Made by a program: the position numbers and the translations under genes
The notes under the pieces: generated by a model
Seen by the model: only the letters and a program-made list of their open reading frames with translations
Told to the model about the DNA's origin: nothing
Databases searched by the model: none
Assembly (NCBI GenBank): GCA_964035575.1
Contig: OZ037917.1
Span: 620,001 to 684,000, forward strand
Length of the DNA stretch: 64,000 nucleotides
Origin: Rhynchopus sp. YZ270_cl-10
Lineage: Eukaryota; Euglenozoa; Diplonemea; Diplonemida; Diplonemidae
Direction of reading: 5' to 3'
Shown: positions 1 to 11,353 of the stretch, in pieces
Layout: every line of letters begins with the position of its first letter
Numbering within the stretch: the stretch's first letter is position 1

Positions 1-216
1 AAAGCTTATTCATATGGGTGTAGGGAGAAGGAGAGGTTGTGTTGGTGATGCAAGACGGGTAGGAGTTTCATGTTTGACGCTGACAATCCCACTTTGAAGG
101 CTACCCATTCTCCCACTTGCCAAAGTAGGCGCCTCTCGATGCTGATCTCTTGAGTAAAGGGGGGCCCCGAATAAGTTAATACCCCCAAATAATAGCTATT
201 TTCCCAAATAACTTTT

Positions 217-585
217 TATACTGCGTATACTGCGTATACTGTGTATACTGTGTATACTGTGTATACTGTGTATACTGTGTATACTGTGTATACTGTGTAT
301 ACTGTGTATACTGTGTATACTGTGTATACTGTGTATACTGTGTATACTGTGTATACTGTGTATACTGTGTATACTGTGTATACTGTGTATACTGTGTATA
401 CTGTGTATACTGTGTATACTGTGTATACTGTGTATACTGTGTATACTGTGTATACTGTGTATACTGTGTATACTGTGTATACTGTGTATACTGTGTATAC
501 TGTGTATACTGTGTATACTGTGTATACTGTGTATACTGTGTATACTGTGTATACTGTGTATACTGTGTATACTGTGTATACTGTG
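217..585. repeat. 9-bp satellite, unit TATACTGTG, 41 copies
   Basis: Forty-one head-to-tail copies of a 9-mer, nearly perfect; the first two read TATACTGCG and the rest TATACTGTG. Because the unit is a multiple of three and has no stop codon, it makes long spurious reading frames on both strands (repeating YTV or IHS). The right edge runs into GGAAATT, the same edge sequence found beside the inverted array at 24.0 kb. Confidence 0.98.
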
Positions 586-639
586 GAAATTTGTTGTTGT
601 GTTGAGTTTTTGTAGTGTGGACACCTGCGTGATGATAAA

Positions 640-730
640 GTATATTATGTCATGACATAAAGCTTTATGTCACGATCCCAGCTATCCCAAGCCAAAAATA
701 CGTGACGTAAAGCCTACTTTACGTCACGCT
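640..730. repeat. Pair of short palindromes with related arms
   Basis: Two adjacent inverted repeats. The first is built on ATGACATAAAGCTTTATGTCA; the second is CGTGACGTAAAG, a 4-base loop, then CTTTACGTCACG. The arms differ mainly by A/G changes, as if one palindrome were a diverged copy of the other. They could be remnants of a foldback element or a hairpin-forming RNA site; no gene lies here. Confidence 0.7.
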
Positions 731-1238
731 TTTTTACAGCTAAAATCGCAAAAATCAAGGGCGAGTTTATATCACTAGTGAGATAAAATGAGTGTTTCTC
801 TGTGATATTGTGGGGGGAGAATAAAACATGAAAAGGCTCGTTGCATTCCCCACTACGTTTTCACACTCTCCATTTCGGGTTTCTCTCTCTTAACTTAAAA
901 AGAATAAAAAAAAATTGACAAGACGGATGCACCGTTCTGCACACCTTGGCCGTAGAATGGGCGAATCTTATGGGGTCTTGGGATGGGGGGGGTCACTTCT
1001 CTGAAAATGAAATCTTAGTGAGAAGGAAAAAAACAAAACAAAGAAAGTTTGGTGTAGACTGAACGCACCCATCATGTACACAGACACCTCTGGAGAACAC
1101 TAAATAAAAACGAAGGGAATCAGGCAGATAAGGGAGTGGTGATTTAGAAAATAATACAATAGAGAAAGGTAACAACAACGAGTACTAAAAAAAAGAAAGT
1201 GTTTTGGGGAGAAACAAGATCTACCCCTAAAAAAGGTT

Positions 1239-2170
1239 GTCTTGAAATACAAAGCCCTCTTTTGAACAGTGTACCTCAAAAAAAGCTTTTTGTGAGATAA
1301 AGGCGCCTCTCGTGCACACACGCACACATCTTTCAAAAAGAGAGGGAAAATGTCAAAAAAGAGAGAGAAAAAAAAAAGTGAAGTTATTAATGCAGGCACC
1401 TCCGACTGACCCACGTACGATGCCAGCCATAAAAAAAAAAAACACCCTATGATGAACTGAGATTGCCAAAAAGGGGCAGATGCACAAAGGGCGAGCTTTT
1501 TTCCCCCTTTCCTTTTTTTGAAAACTTGGTTGTATTAGTGTAGACACCCGAGGATGAACTCCACTATAATCCTTTTTTCTGTACTACAGGTAAGAGGGAA
1601 GGACTTCCTGTTTTCCCTTCTCTCGGAAAAGGCACGTTACGTCTATACCCGTCTATAGGGGGTGTTTTGTTTACTTTTGTTGTTGTTGTTGCTGTATTTA
1701 CTAATTACTAATCCCCAAAGTACACCACTTGAGTGGACTAATCTTGGCAATAACAAAACCCGTTCTGTTTCTTTCTTGTGTGAGAGCAGTTAAAAATTCT
1801 ATAAGAAAAAAAAGTATACCTATAATAACCAAACCCCAGCGGGTTTGCAGAAGTGGCCGTTGAAAGGCCACATTCCATTCCTCTCTAGTTCCATACTGTG
1901 CTGCGTTTTGGTGGAGGTGTGCAACTTTAAGCAACGATTTGCTTTGATAAAAGGCACAAAAACTCTATGCACATATTTTCTATATAAAAAAAAGTGAAGT
2001 TGATAGTGCAAACACCTCTGAGAGATTCCGCGGGGGGAAGAAAGAGTTGAGTTGAAATACAAAACCCTCTCGTGAACAGTGTACGGGGACATACAATGAC
2101 CGGCTCTACCGGGGGGGTGGACACCCAACCATGCAGTCCTACAATCCATTTCGTGGTTTACCATCTGAAA
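1239..2170 (+). repeat. Cluster of dispersed repeats downstream of the DENN gene (R1, R2, R2b, R6)
   Basis: Contains a short R1 copy (about 1239-1275), an R2b copy (1378-1426), R6 (1512-1571), a partial R2 (1990-2040) and a full R1 (2045-2168). R1 consensus begins GAAATACAAAGCCCTCTCGTG and ends around CATTTCGTGGTTTAC. R2b contains TTATTAATGCAGGCACCTCC. The intervals between are A/T-rich with homopolymer runs; I see no gene in 586-2851. Confidence 0.85.
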
Positions 2171-2851
2171 AAAAAAGGAGAGGAACAGTACAGAAGCCAA
2201 TCACCTTCGAGAACGAGGGAGAATGACACATGTACCCTTTTGCCCCTCCTTTGTGCTTTTTTTTGTTTCTTGCTAAAATAACAATTTTTTTAAATTTTAG
2301 TTCTTATTTTTTTGTGGCGAAGTCGTTCAAAAACGATTGAACGGCTTTCAGGTTTGTTTTTTGTTTTTTCCCCAAATATCTCTCACAATCCGCTCTATGT
2401 AATTGAACATAAGAAATCTCCTTTCGTCAACCCCCCTTTTTTTATACAATACCCAAGAAGACAAAACAAACACTTTTTTTCCACAGCAAAGACATGGCTA
2501 ATAGGACCACCTTTTTTTAAAAGACATACTGGTCACCTTTGGGGACAAAAAAAAACTGACACTAAACAGAGAATAAGAAAAAAAAAAGTTTTGGAGGAAG
2601 ACCCTCAGTGATTAGCCACCTCGAAAAAAAATAAAATAAAAGACAAAATATCATGGAATAACTTCTTCGAAAAAGAACCTTAGATGAGAGGTTTTACCGG
2701 ATACCGCGATCCTTTCTGGGGTGATTAAACAAATGACAAAAAAAAGAGAGTGGAAGAAGAAAACAAAAATAACACAAAACTAAGACACCATACGCACACA
2801 CCCTGTTAGAGCCCCACTCCCCACATTTATCTCCACCTCTCCTCTCTTCTC

Positions 2852-5478
2852 TCATTCCGAACACGATGTTTTGACCAAGCTGTGGAACACTTTCCCCCAG
2901 TCGACCTGTGTTTAAGTTTTTTCGGGTATTTTTTTTGAATATTTTTTTTTCATACCGAAGGCAACGCGATTTCTATGGGTACTGCTATTTCTCTAAAAAC
3001 ACGCACAACGTTCCAGAAGGTCGTCGGGTGTTTTTCAATGAGTGTTGCATCTGCTGGGGTTCCGTTTGCATGCAGTGCTACCGCCTCTCTGAGGATCTGT
3101 CTATTCGTTATCCAATGATACTGCAGCAACGACGATGAAAGCACGACATCATCCCCTGCCGTGCCCGCAGACGACACATGCTTCGCGATCACAGAGAACA
3201 ACGGAACAAATTGATGTCCACATGAACACAAAAAATTCATTCCCGAAACACATTTCGGGTCAACCCTCCGAGAACACTCCGGGCACGTCACCCCCTCCTG
3301 CGAGGAGCAATCAAACTGCAGCTTCACCGACTCCGCCCCCGCAAAACCAGGTCCATCCGTTAGTTTAATCACCACTGAGCCATCATCTGCCATTGTCACC
3401 TTTTGCGTCCCTTCTTCGAGCTCTGTCAGTTCTCTTGGTGTCGACGTCATCCCGCAGGAGCTGCTGCTGGCAAGATCACCCCCTGAGGCACCAAGCTTAT
3501 CAGGGGTACGTTGTGAGCATGACGTGCTCATGGTGGCAAGACTCTGATCGGGACGTTTTTCTGGTGTTGGGGTGCTGTCTGTAGAGTTGCGGCGGAATTT
3601 TGAGGACAACCACTTCTTGCCTGATGAGAGCGAACTCCTTCGCCCACTCCCACTCCCACCCCCACTCTCCCCTTTGGACATCAACGACGCTGCTGTGGTG
3701 CGCAGCAGCCTTCTCGCCTTCGACCTCTCCTCCGTGGGAGAGCTGCACAGCAAATCCCTCTTCCGCTCCACCTCTCGGATCACCGACATCAGCCGCGTCC
3801 ACGACTCCCCTACAGAAGGTGCATCGTCGTCACCCCCAGCAAGCATGATCTCCCGCTCCTCCAGATACATAGCCTCCCCCAGCAACGCTTTGTCCAGTAC
3901 AGGAAAGCGTTTGTAGAGCGCAGCATCGCCGCCACCTTGCCGCAAATCCCTGTCGCTCGTTATCACAACCGTCTTCGAGTTGGGCACCGCGCTGTGGGTA
4001 AGGGCAGGCGACGTGGTGGTGTGGTGCATATGATAGATCTGTGTGGCATGGAGCATAACGCCAAAGGGGCTGTGGCTGTCCTCAAGCATGCTGCGAACGA
4101 GGTTCGCGAAGACCTGGCAGAGCTCCTCCCTCGGAAAGCTTGGGTGCGTGCAGGGAAGCTTTCTGGAAGGGCTGGTGTTCCCGGCGCGCCGTTCCACCGC
4201 CTGCAGAGAGAGCGTGTCGTAGTCCTTCTCGCAGTGCGTGGACAGTGTGAAGCCTTTCAAAAGCGATTTGTACCGCCGTTCTGCAGGCTGCAAGACCTCC
4301 CGAGGAATCTCCGGGAGCACTTCATCCTGCGGTGCGATAACAGCGATGCCTTCTTCATCAAGGTCAAAGACGACTACATCGGAAGGGATTTTGCAAGGTT
4401 GCACACCCCGTTGGATTTCCTCCTCCGTTGGCCGAACCACACCAATGAAGAACGGAACCGGAGAACACAATGCCTCCTGCATCCGAGAAAACAACGGCAG
4501 CAACGGGATTGCCACATGCGGGTACTGCAACGGTGCGATCACGTTGAATATCATAACGAAAACTGCTGTGAGCAACGTCTTGCACCTCGACTGCAGCACA
4601 ACACGCTTCTCTAACAACACACACTCCAACAGCAACACCAACGCAGGCAGCGGGACTGACTCTATCACATGCTCCAAACCATAGTGCTCGGCGTTCACCG
4701 CCTTCGCGTTTGCACTGTGCTTTATGTTGATAAGACGGGAACCAAGAAACAGCTGCACATCTACACGAGATTCGCTCTTGGGGAGATAGATATTATTCGC
4801 TGCCCAGGAGATAACGTTTTCTATGCATGGTGAGGTGCCTAGCGAGCGGAAAATGTAGAGCAAAATCTCCTTCGCCACCTCTGTCAAGGAGAACTGCGAG
4901 AGCAGCGTTATCGACCGCAACGTCGCAAGCTTCGCTGCCGACCGTTCCAACTTCGTCAATGGGTGCGTCGTGGCGGGGAACGCTTCACTCCAGAACGTCT
5001 CCTCCTCCTCAGCGCCCATATCATCCCAATACTGCAAAGACGTCCCATAAAACCGCGTCCCCACCCTCGTTGTAATCATATAAGAAAACAAAGAAACATC
5101 CTGGCTAACTGGGTCCCATTTCTTTTTATGGTCTTCGACAACCTCCTTTACACGAACCCCGCTGGGGAGGGAAAGATACTCTAGTTGGCAGCCTTTTTCG
5201 CCGGATTTTCTGCGTTTTTTGCAGCACCGTTTCATGTCTGGCCAGACCTGTTCCACATGCGGTTCGAATCGTATAGTCTCCAGGGTAGCTGCAGTCGCCT
5301 TTTCCAAATCTAAACTGCGTGCCCGGCAGCAGTCGTCCCTATGGATCTTCCATGACTTCCCCCCTCCCCCAGCACCCCCAACCACCGCTATCAACTCCAC
5401 AAAGAGAGGGTGGAGGGATGGGCTTGAAGTCATAGCATCACGGTGTGTTTCCCAGATCGGGGTTTCCTCCACATGCAT
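2852..5478 (-). CDS. DENN-domain protein (two exons)
   Basis: A probable Rab guanine-nucleotide exchange factor of the DENN class, acting in membrane traffic. Exon 1 is 2956-5478 and exon 2 is 2852-2905, joined across an intron beginning GTATG and ending ACACAG; the result is 858 residues. An upstream DENN part lies near residues 25-160. The core DENN region at roughly 210-420 contains LLLECVLLEKRVVLQSRC and PHVAIPLLP. A downstream part follows, then serine-rich spacers. Near residue 770 is a CxxC-rich element (CPECSRRVDPKC, then CSCGHQF) that may bind zinc. The start was chosen at ATG 5478 because a pyrimidine tract ending in AG (cut at about 5504) lies 26 nt upstream; the open frame continues further but only as low-complexity sequence. 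The 18-codon last exon would be missed by ORF calling. The DENN fold is clear; the Rab partner is unknown. Confidence 0.88.
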
Positions 5479-5670
5479 GCAGAGGGGGGGTGGGGGGAAT
5501 GTACTGGAAAGGGAAAGAAAAGAAAGAACGGATAAAGTAAGGTGAATATACCTTTGAGTTATTCGGGGGTATTTTTTTTTGGTGTATTTTTTTTTTCTGA
5601 GTGTGGTGGTGGAGGTGGTGTTGGGGGATGGGTATTTTTTTTTAGGTGATATTAGAAGAGAGGAGGACAT

Positions 5671-5828
5671 GACGGGACCCAGTGACAAGTGAATGAAAAG
5701 TAAATAGACTCTCTCTCAGACTATACCCCAATAGAAAATCACTTGTCATGACAAATGACTTTTTTTGTCATATTATGACAAGTGAAATGACATGTGATTT
5801 CACTTGTCACTTGTCACTGGGTCCCGTC
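5671..5828. repeat. Foldback (MITE-like) element, about 22-bp terminal inverted repeats
   Basis: Ends are GACGGGACCCAGTGACAAGT and its reverse complement. The inside holds further inverted and direct copies of the octamer ACTTGTCA. No convincing target duplication is visible. It sits just upstream of the DENN gene. Confidence 0.8.
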
Positions 5829-6316
5829 GTGGAAGGAAAGAAAGGCGGGGGTGGGGGTCTTATTTATTTTTTCGTTCAGGATAGATACAAAGGTTTTCTT
5901 TTGCTTTTATAGCAGGGGAGTGGAATTCGAGGGGGGGGGGGGGCTTTAATCGAGAAAATTTGACAACAAAGCACAACACAAAAAAAAAAAAACTAAAAAA
6001 TATACAAAAGTAAATCCCTCTCACATGAAAGGGAGACCGGGTCACCCAAGAAACGCCTCGGATGGAAATTTTTTTTTGTTGTAGGATGATTCTGAGCCTC
6101 TCTTGGCTAAGCCACCTTTTTTCTTGCTTTCTTGGAAGAGAGAGATAAGCGGGGACAGCAAACCGATTCATTTAGAACACAGCAACACCTTTAATAAAAA
6201 AAAAAAAGTTAAAATGTGGATACACCCCACTGTGCAAACATCAAATGGAAGGGGGGGGACTTTACTCAGAGCACTTGTATGCCCTTTTACACTTGGGGTA
6301 ATCTTTACATTTTATT

Positions 6317-6394
6317 TTGATAAATTGTTGGATTAGTGTAGTTTGCCTCGGGTTGTGTTGACACAGTTTGTGCAAATCTCCACTTTCCAAAAAA
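6317..6394 (+). repeat. R5 repeat
   Basis: Starts GATAAATTGTTGGATTAGTG and continues through GTGTTGNCACAGTT to CAATCTCCAC. Other copies are at 8455-8522, 34268-34318 and 43660-43732, all in this orientation. The copy at 34.3 kb lies inside the last intron of the SANBR-like gene. The first 40 bases resemble R6 (GGTTGTATTAGTGTAGACACCC), so R5 and R6 may be related. Confidence 0.85.
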
Positions 6395-7179
6395 AAAAAA
6401 AAATCATTTTTGCCATTGCTGTGCGTGAGTCGATGAACGAAATCGGTTTGCTCCCTCTTCCTTCCTTCCATACGATCACAGTATTATTGTATAATGCGAC
6501 GAAGTGATCTTGGAGAAAAAAAAAATCTTTTTTGGAAAAGAAGAAAACAAATTCATATGAAAAAAGAAACCCTGAAAGGTGAATAATTACCTTCACTGTG
6601 CACTTAAGAAAAAGGTCTCTTTTTGAAAACTTGGTTGTATTAGTGTAGACACCCGAGGATGAACTCCACTATACAGTCTCTTTTTTTTTGGATAAGATGA
6701 TCCAAAAAAACCTCTGTGTTTTAGTAATCTTTGAAAAGTGAAAATGGAATCATTTATATTTCCCCCTTCATTTCATGAGGCGACAAAAAAAAAAAAGTAG
6801 AGTTGAAAATACAAAGTCCTCTCGTGAACAGTGTACCTTGGTACATAAAACTTTGAAAGATGAAATACTACCTAGAAAATATATCAGTGAATTTTTGGGG
6901 GTCTGTTGTCACTTTCCAAGATACACATGGGTATTGTTTGGGGGAATTAATTCGCACAAAGTGGTTTTTTTTTTTGTTTCGTTTTGTTTAATTAGGGCTG
7001 CACCGCCCTTTTGTACGAATAGCTGTACGCCAGGACACTAGGGGGTATTGCTTGGTTCACAGCAGTGTTTGTTTCTGTGAAAGAAAAAATGCAGTTAAGA
7101 GGGAGAAAATGGAGACTTCTATGGAACCTTCCTCTTGACTATTGCATAGTTTTTGTCTTGTGTAGAAGGGGAACAAACA

Positions 7180-7275
7180 AAGTGAAGTTGATAGTGCAAA
7201 CGCCTCTGGGACGCAGGCACTGGCACTCCGCGGGTTATCGAACCCCCCCGGAGTGTTGCGATTGGGAGTGGAAAA
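7180..7275 (+). repeat. R2 repeat, foldable
   Basis: Begins GTGAAGTTGATAGTGCAAACG and contains GACGCAGGCACT. It then has a strong hairpin, CACTCCG ... CGGAGTG, enclosing GGGTTATCGAACCC. Other copies: 21336-21430, 25336-25425, 63767-63862, partial at 1990-2040 and 50351-50404. On the gene-sense strand it ends in a pyrimidine run and carries GGTTCGATAACC, close to a pol III B box. Confidence 0.85.
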
Positions 7276-7284
7276 CAATAATAA

Positions 7285-7390
7285 AGTAGAGTCAAAATAC
7301 AAAGCCCTCTCGTGAACAGTGTACCTTGGACATACAATGACCGGCTGTACCGGGGGGGTGGACACCCCAACCATGCAATCCATTTCGTGG
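7285..7390 (+). repeat. R1 repeat, near full length
   Basis: Matches R1 copies at 2045-2168, 30192-30290, 32730-32855 and 46591-46708. Shorter copies are at 1239-1275, 6794-6840, 33026-33062, 42405-42450 and 54053-54163. Conserved blocks are AAAGCCCTCTCGTGAACAG, TGACCGGCTGTACCGGGG, and CAACCATGCA followed by CATTTCGTGG. Confidence 0.88.
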
Positions 7391-7565
7391 AAAAAAAAAC
7401 CCCCCTACTGGTGTGTCCCCATACGGGGGTTTGGGTATGCCCTCTAGAAGAACCCGAGAAGGACCTTTTTTTTACACCTAATGTTTGGGAAAACCCTATA
7501 AAAATGAAAACAATACAATCGATGGAGGATAGTTACATAAAAAAGAGAGGAGAGATGATCTCCTC

Positions 7566-8377
7566 CTATTGACCTGTTTCGCGAAGCTCATCAATGACCC
7601 GCTCGAATCGCGACCTGTAGAGAGGGATTGTTGAAAAAGTGAGGGGGAAAAAAACAATAATAACCACCAACTGATCTCTTCGTAAGATCCACCGTTTTTT
7701 CCCCACAAGAATTTTAGGTAACAATGTGTGGATTGTGGTGGAATTATGATAGTCATGCGTGCATGGCAGCAGTTGTGTGTACGTGTGCAGAAACGGATTT
7801 TTTTTTTTGGTTTTTTTGCACATTATGCAGAAAAAGGAACCATACCTATGGTACCGTCTGAACTCCTTGATCGTCACAATGCCGTCGTTATTAAGGTCCA
7901 GTTCTGCGAAGGTTGCAACAATTTCTGCCTCCTTCTCGTGGGGGAGGGTTCTGTCTCTGCCGCGTGCTTCAGCAAACTTAGTTCTCATAAGCCATCTGCG
8001 GGTGGGGCGTTTCAAAACCAGCCATTTCTTTGCTGTGTCAATGCGACAACTACGCGGGCGTTTAACTTCTTTTTCTTTTCTTTGCAAACATACCTGTGCA
8101 AATCTTCCACCATTATACGACCGTTGCGCGAGATCTTGCGGAAAACCTCAGCAGTTTCTCTCATGAACGCCTCCTCAGACCAGCCCTGCTCCAGCTGCAC
8201 GCTTGGCTGTGAAAAACAATGATTCAGATAAGGCCTTTAAGCGATGAAGTTGTCCTAACAGAAATCCTTCAGAAAAAGAAGAATTTTTGTCAAGATGGCC
8301 TCGCGCCTGCTGAGGGTTGACCATACCTTTTCTGGCGCATCAAAATCGACACAGCCTTCGCACGATCTGATTTCCAT
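7566..8377 (-). CDS. Small EF-hand protein (four exons)
   Basis: A 120-residue protein reconstructed from exons 8327-8377, 8094-8206, 7846-7995 and 7566-7614. All three introns start GTATG and end CAG or TAG, and the frame is kept throughout. Near residue 90 is one canonical EF-hand loop, DLNNDGIVTIKE, with the calcium ligands at positions 1, 3, 5, 7, 9 and the invariant E at 12. An earlier helix pair (about residues 28-55) may be a degenerate second hand. It probably senses or buffers calcium; no family closer than EF-hand is recognised. The last exon codes for only 16 residues. The start is the first ATG of exon 1. The exons are short enough that the gene is barely visible as open frames. 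Confidence 0.75.
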
Positions 8378-9517
8378 TTTCTTTTTGTTGTGCGAAAAGA
8401 AAATGTGTTGTGTACGTGTGTATGACCCTTTTCTTATGATGTAGTGTGTTTTTTTGATAAATTGTTGAATTAGTGTAGGTGTCTCGGCTGTGTTGCCACA
8501 GTTGGTACAATCTCCACCTTTTTTTATAGTATCAACAACCACCCTCTCGAAGACGGATTCTGTACAACAAAGTCGCCCGAAGGGCTAATGAATTTATTGT
8601 GTGTGTTGCTGGAAGCGATCAATGAATCACATGTTTATGCTCTTCTCCTCGCCCCCATTTTCAGGTAGGGAAGGAAGTCGGGTTGGGACTGCAGAATATT
8701 TTTTTAGTAGCTAATCTCATCACAGGGGGGGGAAAGGGGGCCTTTCTTAGTTAATATGGCGCTACTAAAGTTGCGTGGTGTTTCGTTTTTTTTTGTTTGT
8801 TTTATTGTTTATTTGTATGCCCTTGGTGGACATAAATCTCATGAACCCCACCCCCCTAACCCCAACCTCCCCCCCAACAAAGAAAAATAAGATACCTAAG
8901 CCTCACAACACTTAGTCACCTATAAGCAATAGGTAGGACATCACCCATAAAAACAACAAAATGAACGTTTTGAATCATAAATGTACCCTACTGTGCACAC
9001 ATATGCAACGTTCATTCAACCTTTTTTAGGGGTAAAAAATATGCCCCCACCTTCACACGAAGACACAAAACAAAACTGAATATTTTTTTTTGAAACAAAC
9101 AAACAAAAAAAATGCTCGTTTTCTTTGTCTTTCCTTAAATATGACCAGAATGACACTGATTTTTTTGCAAGAAATAATGATGAAAAGAGGAAACTTGACG
9201 CAGATGAATGTACCTGAATGGGACATAGGCATGCCGCTCAAGAATATGAGGGGGAAGAAAGAAGTCGACCGCGTGCAAATGCCTTACCGAGTATCGGGGA
9301 CGTATGCAGTGGTTCTTTGCGGGGTTTTTTTGTGAACCCAAAGGGGTAAAATTACTAAAAGGAAAAATTGGTCAGATGATCTGATAACTCAGCCTCTCTC
9401 ATGATTTTTACCCATCTGTCCTGGCCATACGTTTCAAGAACAACCAATCTCAAGGAAAAATCTATACTTTTTTTTCGATCTTCCCAAAAAAAAAAACTAC
9501 TCCAGCTTCTAACGCTT
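8378..9517. other. Gene-free spacer with R5, R7 and R4 copies
   Basis: Holds R5 (8455-8522), R7 (8548-8588, ending GTCGCCCGAAGGGCTAA), R4 (8891-8930) and a diverged R3 (about 9266-9316). There is also a loose inverted repeat, AATGAACGTT ... AACGTTCATT (8960-9017). No gene seen. Confidence 0.75.
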
Positions 9518-10908
9518 CTAACAGTAGCCGACGTAGTTGAAGGGGGTCACCTGTGGGAGGGGGTGTTTTGTGTGGCATTTTTTTTTGAAAATCTGCATAC
9601 CTTCTTGCACTCAGCCTTAATCGCGTCAGAGACAGCGAGGGTCTCGATGAAGGCGTGGATGGAGTCCTTCGTGACCTTCTCGTTCTTGCGGGTGAGTTCT
9701 TTGAGGGCTTCGTAGGGCTTGGGGAAGGACTCCCTTCTGAGGATGTTCTGGATGGCCTCGGCAACGACAGCCCAGTTAAGGTCGAGGTCGCGTGCAATGG
9801 CGTCCTTGTTGATGATGAGTTTGTCCATGCCACGCATAAGCGCGCTGAAAGCAATGATCGTGTGTCCAAAAGGGACACCAACGTTCCTGAGCACAGTCGA
9901 GTCAGTCAGATCCCTCTGCAGTCTCGAAATGGGAAGCTTCCCGGAGAGGAATTCGAGAAGCGCGTTGGCCATGCCGAGGTTGCCCTCGGCGTTCTCGAAG
10001 TCGATTGGGTTGACCTTGTGCGGCATTGCGCTGCTGCCGATCTCGCCTGCGATGATCTTCTGCTTGAAGTACTCAAGGGAGACGTACGACCAGATGTCGC
10101 GCGCGAAGTCCACAAGGATGGTGTTGATGCGCTTCATGCCGTCGAAGATCGCGGCCATGTTGTCGTAGTGCTCAATCTGCGTGGTGAACTGCTGTCTCTC
10201 CATGCCCAGATCGTTCTTGCAGAAGTCGTTCGCGAATGTCCTCCAGTCAATATCCGGGAAGGACACAAGGTGTGCGTTCATGTTTCCTGTCGCACCACCG
10301 AACTTACAGGTGTGCGGGACAGCCTTGAGGAGGCCAAGCTGCCTCTCAAGACGCTCAATGAAAACCTTCATCTCCTTTGCCATGTTGGTGGGGGACGCAG
10401 GCTGGCCGTGTGTGCGTGCAAGCATAGGGACGTTCCACTCATCGAGCACAGACTTGAGCTTTGCGATGAAAGCCTCAACAGCAGGGTAGTAGCTTTTCTC
10501 CAGGGAGTCCTTGAGGAGGAGGGGGCTTGCGGTGTTGTTGATATCCTGCGAGGTGAGCGCGAAGTGCACCCACTCCTTGTAGTCGCCAAGCCCGATGCTG
10601 TCGAGGTTGTCCTTGATGAAGTACTCAATCGCCTTGATGTCATGGTTGGTCGTGCGCTCCGTTGTCTTCACGGTCTTTGCAGACTCCTCACAGAAGTCGG
10701 TCACCAGAAGACGCAGCTTCGCCAGCTGCTCCTCGCTCACATCCTTCCCATGCGGAATCGTCTTCATCAGACGCGCAAAGTACTCCACCTCCACCTTAGT
10801 CCTGTACTTAATCAAACCATACTCAGAGTAAAACTCTCCAAGCGCCTTCGTCGCACGGCGGTATCTCCCGTCCACAGGGGAGATCGCGGTGAGCTCAGTC
10901 AGATCCAT
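9518..10908 (-). CDS. Adenylosuccinate lyase
   Basis: Catalyses two fumarate-releasing steps of purine synthesis: SAICAR to AICAR, and adenylosuccinate to AMP. Exon 1 is 9601-10908 and exon 2 is 9518-9550, 446 residues in all, close to the 456 of E. coli PurB. Visible features are SPVDGRY near the N-terminus, THGQPASPTN near residue 170, and the fumarase/aspartase signature SSAMPHKVNP near residue 297. The intron begins GTATGCA and ends CCACAG. The 33-nt terminal exon adds VTPFNYVGYC, which matches the family's C-terminal (L/V)TPxxYxG motif; without it the protein would end in intron-coded residues. It is a bacterial-type (PurB-like) lyase. G/C-ending codons are frequent, suggesting high expression. 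Confidence 0.96.
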
Positions 10909-11147
10909 TTTAAAAAAAAAACTTTGTTGATTGCTGAGAGATGTAAAATGGGATGGGATGGGTCCATCAGTAGGACAGAAGGGATGGGGGGGGATGATGA
11001 AAAGTGGAGAGGAGGAGGAGGAGGAGAGCAGAGGAGAGAGGTTTGGAATTGAAAGAAACCATCTAAAAATAAAGAATTGCGAACCTCTGCACGGAGATGT
11101 GGGTTCGAGAAGAAAAAAAATAGAACAGAAAAAAATTCAGAGTGCAA

Positions 11148-11235
11148 AAAATAATCGTCTCACCGAACATCGGCGGACACAGTAGAAAAAGAATAGATTG
11201 TAAAAGATGAACCTAAGCCTCTGATGAGGTTCACC
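11148..11235 (+). repeat. Partial R3 followed by R4
   Basis: An R3 fragment (GTCTCACCGAACATCGGCGGAC) is followed by an R4 copy with AACCTAAGCCTCTGATGAGG. R4 is a small hairpin unit: a CTAAG/CTTAG stem around a conserved CCTCTCGTG-type loop. Other R4 copies: 8891, 14343, 21706, 26009, 27546, 37443, 41695, 42129, 50926, 53845 and 63382. Confidence 0.75.
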
Positions 11236-11353
11236 CTTAACAGTCACCGAAGCAAAACCGACAGAACGGCGGTACATTTTTTTGTCAACACCCTGTAAAG
11301 GGCTGTCATATCCCCCCTCCACCAACCACGTTTTTTTTGTTATTTTTCACCCC

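Larger units (their letters stand above)
5829..7565. other. Gene-free spacer with R1, R2, R5 and R6 repeats
   Basis: No coding region found. It holds R5 (6317-6394), R6 (6618-6673), a short R1 (6794-6840), R2 (7180-7275) and a full R1 (7285-7390), all on the plus strand, that is, antisense to the genes. The rest is A/T-rich with many A or T runs. Confidence 0.8.

Noticed and set aside
217-585. CRISPR-like array
   Set aside because: A perfect short tandem repeat without spacers, in a eukaryotic context.
196-624. Long frames of repeating IHS or YTV residues over the satellite (also 23739-24851)
   Set aside because: They come only from the 9-mer lacking stop codons in every frame and exist on both strands; no real gene.
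7180-7275. True tRNA gene suggested by GGTTATCGAACCCC / GGTTCGATAACC
   Set aside because: The loop is one base too long for a T arm, and no acceptor stem, A box or anticodon arm fits. Kept as a tRNA-like repeat only.
9655-11052. 465-residue plus-strand frame opposite adenylosuccinate lyase
   Set aside because: Shadow of the G/C-rich third positions of the lyase; the minus strand has the full signature motifs.
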